Positions 5,251-7,079 of a stretch of DNA of 7,079 nucleotides are shown piece by piece (within the stretch, counting starts at the first letter, position 1; the number at the start of each line of letters is the position of its first letter). Source of the stretch: an uncultured Flavobacteriales bacterium (lineage in GTDB: Bacteria > Bacteroidota > Bacteroidia > Flavobacteriales_D > Sanyastnellaceae); contig CAJXOV010000116.1 in the NCBI GenBank assembly GCA_913057815.1, positions 1 to 7,079 on the forward strand, given 5' to 3'. Under the pieces are notes generated by a model. That model saw only the letters and a program-made list of their open reading frames with translations. It had not been told where the DNA came from and did not search any database. The translations under genes and the position numbers were made by a program.

Positions 5251-6885
5251 TTAGATTTTCTCAACAAGAAGTCGAAAGCCTAAATCACAACGCAACACAT
5301 ACAACCCTGAAGAAAAACTACTTAAATCAACCTTATTAGAGTCACTTATTGTCAAAAGTAGCTCTCCTTTTAGAGAGAAAACTTCAATACTGTCTACTTT
5401 TCCATTCACATACATAACACCATTGGTCGGATTTGGAAAAACATCATAATTATCAACTGAGAGTTCACCCACAGAAACAGCACCATGATTTGAATATTCA
5501 GGAGTAGTGGATTCAGGAATAAAATATACCCATTCAGATTCACCATCAACTTCCCTTCCCCAACTGACATCTGAAGATTGTAAGGGAAAGCTCTCCGAAT
5601 CAGCTACTGTAAAATTATCAGTAGATAAAAGCACAAGTGTTTCTCCAGAAGTAGTTAGTTTAAAATCAGTGTGTCTTACTCCTTGCTCCTCATCATTATC
5701 TGCCCAAAAAACGAGAAAACCTTGAGCTGGCACAGTCACAGAATCAGGGTAAAGAGAAGGAATCTCCCATGATCCTCCACCTAGGTTATCACTTAGATAA
5801 TATCCTGACAAGTCTACTGGAAAACTATTTGGATTATAAATTTCAATCCAATCTTCGAATTCTCCATAATTATCTGTTGTATCAGACAAATTAGACGCCA
5901 TTAATTCATTAATAAATAACAGTTCAGGAAACACAACCTCCAGCTGATTAGTAACATCAGGTGTAGGGATATCGAAGGTTACATAATCATCCGATCCATC
6001 ATTTTGACTTCCAAAACTTGAATCTATCTCGACATTATTATAGATGAATTCATCTACTAGAGTTACTCCGTCTACATAGTAAAGTCTAATAACTCCTGAA
6101 GCAGAAAGCTCAAAGTTAGTATGAAGTAAGCCTTCGACTACCTGATTGTCACACCAGAACAGCTTGTGATTATTACTCTCTATAACCGTACTATTAGGAT
6201 CAGAGTTCTCAATTACAAAACTTGCCTCACCATTATTATAGTCCAAAATATATCCCGCCAAATTCACTTGACTGTCATTCGGATTGTACAGCTCTAACCA
6301 TGACTCATAAACCCCACTTTCATCTACAATAGTTGAAGTATTTAACGGCTGCACTTCATTAATATGAATAGTTTGCAACGCTGGAGGAATAAACTGATTC
6401 GATGCGTTAGGAGTTGGCACTGAAAAAAACTGAAACAAAATTGCTCCATCAGATTCACGTCCATATGAGATGTCATTTTCTTGATCCGAGAACTGTACTG
6501 CATCTACTATGAATTCCCCATCAGACAAAACCAACGCCACAGATTCTCCGCCTGCACTTAATGAAAAACCTAAATGATTTGCTCCCTGATCAGGAGTCCC
6601 ATCTGCCCAAAAGATTTTATAGCCATTAGCTGGAATAGTTGTTAGTGCCGGCTGACCTGACTCTATTAAGTGTAGAGTAGGATTGCCTATGTTGTCAGTG
6701 AAGTATCCACCAGCTATATCTACATCTTCACCTGTAGGATTGTATATTTCTATCCAATCATCAAACTCTCCAAATTCATCCGAAATTCCTCCGTTATTCC
6801 TAGCCATTAGTTCATTAATTACTAACTGCCCCTTGGCTATGTTAGACATGAACACTATCATTATCATCAAAATTATCCTCTGCAT
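5251..6885 (-). CDS. Secreted triple lamin-tail-domain protein with T9SS sorting domain
   Basis: This 544-residue protein begins with a Sec signal peptide (1-19; MQRIILMIMIVFMSNIAKG followed by Gln20). Three lamin-tail (LTD) beta-sandwich repeats follow at about 21-165, 172-315 and 322-468. Each opens with INE, then a WIEIYNP or WLELYNP strand, an AGGY/AGY/SGY turn, an FWAD or FWCD strand and a closing TP segment. Repeats 1 and 3 are alike (INELMA, GEFDDWIEIYNP versus GEFEDWIEIYNP); repeat 2 is more diverged. Residues 472-544 form a T9SS type A sorting domain, with VFPNPTNG (482-489), EVFSLKGELL and SSGLYVLR before the terminal lysine-containing strand. The mature protein should be exported to the surface or medium. 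LTD domains in bacterial exported proteins are thought to act in adhesion or binding, often beside enzymes, but no catalytic domain is present here. It appears to be a single-gene unit. Confidence 0.93.
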   Translation of the reverse strand: MQRIILMIMIVFMSNIAKGQLVINELMARNNGGISDEFGEFDDWIEIYNPTGEDVDIAGGYFTDNIGNPTLHLIESGQPALTTIPANGYKIFWADGTPDQGANHLGFSLSAGGESVALVLSDGEFIVDAVQFSDQENDISYGRESDGAILFQFFSVPTPNASNQFIPPALQTIHINEVQPLNTSTIVDESGVYESWLELYNPNDSQVNLAGYILDYNNGEASFVIENSDPNSTVIESNNHKLFWCDNQVVEGLLHTNFELSASGVIRLYYVDGVTLVDEFIYNNVEIDSSFGSQNDGSDDYVTFDIPTPDVTNQLEVVFPELLFINELMASNLSDTTDNYGEFEDWIEIYNPNSFPVDLSGYYLSDNLGGGSWEIPSLYPDSVTVPAQGFLVFWADNDEEQGVRHTDFKLTTSGETLVLLSTDNFTVADSESFPLQSSDVSWGREVDGESEWVYFIPESTTPEYSNHGAVSVGELSVDNYDVFPNPTNGVMYVNGKVDSIEVFSLKGELLLTISDSNKVDLSSFSSGLYVLRCDLGFRLLVEKI

Positions 6886-6971
6886 TTATTCCGGTTTTAA
6901 TTATTACAAAATAAAACCATTTTAGCCTAAAAGACTTGGTACTTTTACGAACTATAATTTTTTAGTTGAAC
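6886..6971. promoter_or_regulatory. Possible divergent promoter region
   Basis: These 86 bases lie between the start of the lamin-tail gene and the possible plus-strand gene. On the plus strand TACTTTTA at 6940-6947 is one base from the TAnnTTTG -7 box and stands 24 bases before the ATG at 6972. On the minus strand only an imperfect box (TATTTTG, one base short) is seen near 6907-6913, about 20 bases before the lamin-tail ATG. A small inverted repeat, TTTTAG-C-CTAAAA (6920-6932), lies between the two. All of these signals are weak. Confidence 0.3.
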
Positions 6972-7041
6972 ATGACCGAAAAGAAAACCATAGGGGAAAG
7001 AATCAGCTTCTCTAGAGAAGCTGATCTATATACGATAAGCA
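6972..7041 (+). CDS. Possible 5' fragment of a divergent gene, truncated by the adapter
   Basis: An ATG at 6972 opens a plus-strand frame of 23 codons, beginning MTEKKTIGERIS and continuing FSREADLYTIS before genomic sequence stops at 7041. The residues are hydrophilic and the codon choice (AGA, GAA) is compatible with the neighbouring genes. A near-match -7 box sits upstream. The frame continues without a stop through the adapter, adding about 13 false residues. I do not recognise the family from so short a piece. The alternative is that this is non-coding DNA carrying a terminator hairpin of a minus-strand gene lying beyond the contig. Confidence 0.4.
7002..7025. repeat. Perfect 24-base palindrome
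   Basis: Twelve bases (ATCAGCTTCTCT) are followed by their exact reverse complement (AGAGAAGCTGAT). As RNA it would fold into a ten-base-pair stem with a CTAG loop. On the minus strand it is followed by TTCTTTCCCC, a poor T tract; on the plus strand there is none. It may be a terminator of a minus-strand gene to the right, a protein-binding site, or a chance palindrome in the start of the divergent gene. Confidence 0.6.
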
Positions 7042-7079
7042 CTGTCTCTTATACACATCTGACGCTGCCGACGAATAGA
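7042..7079 (+). other. Nextera transposase adapter left on the contig end (artefact)
   Basis: From 7042 the sequence is CTGTCTCTTATACACATCT, the Tn5 mosaic end used in Nextera libraries, followed by GACGCTGCCGACGA to 7074. Together these are the full 33-base reverse complement of the Nextera Read 1 adapter. The last five bases, ATAGA, fit the reverse complement of a commonly used i5 index (CTCTCTAT). These 38 bases are library sequence, not genome. Confidence 0.97.

Noticed and set aside
5507..6925. Plus-strand open frames opposite the lamin-tail gene (5507-5725, 6683-6925)
   Set aside because: Both are antisense to a full-length gene with clear domains and lack their own recognisable features.
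7042..7060. Tn5 mosaic end read as evidence of a transposon
   Set aside because: It continues directly into Nextera adapter sequence and an apparent index, so it comes from library preparation.

Overview
The window is an AT-rich bacterial contig end whose gene content and signals point to the Bacteroidota, most likely order Flavobacteriales. The main clues are two secreted proteins with features of type IX secretion (T9SS) C-terminal sorting domains, signal peptides ending in Gly-Gln, promoter -7 boxes of the Bacteroidota form TAnnTTTG in front of several genes, A-rich start regions without clear Shine-Dalgarno sequences, and a PyrR and a ribosomal protein S1 of Bacteroidota type. No species can be named from sequence alone.

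Layout: every firmly supported gene is on the minus strand, so transcription runs from right to left. From the right, 7042-7079 is not genomic: it is Nextera sequencing adapter plus apparently the first bases of an index. Just inside it, 6972-7041 may be the first 23 codons of a divergent plus-strand gene, and it contains a perfect 24-base palindrome. At 6885-5251 lies a secreted protein with three lamin-tail domains and a T9SS sorting domain. At 5067-2623 lies rpsA, an unusually long ribosomal protein S1 with an acidic repeat-bearing N-terminus and a helix-hairpin-helix C-terminus. It has its own promoter and leader and ends at a strong intrinsic terminator (2569-2599). Next come pyrR (2492-1944) and pyrB (1951-1004), which overlap by 8 bases and form a pyrimidine operon. 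A single-domain STAS protein (950-588) follows, with its own -7 box. One base after its stop codon a secreted protein begins (586-1) and runs off the left edge within what looks like the start of its sorting domain.

How the genes relate: pyrR and pyrB are a functional pair in UMP synthesis and salvage. rpsA is a translation housekeeping gene. The two secreted proteins would be exported by Sec and then T9SS. The STAS protein resembles an anti-sigma-factor antagonist, but no partner kinase or sigma factor is in the window. I see no mobile element, CRISPR array, tRNA, rRNA or defence cassette, and no clear new multi-gene system. The most notable points are the modified S1, the near-leaderless pyrR promoter, the tight coupling of the STAS gene to a secreted-protein gene, and the adapter contamination, which would corrupt the divergent gene's translation.
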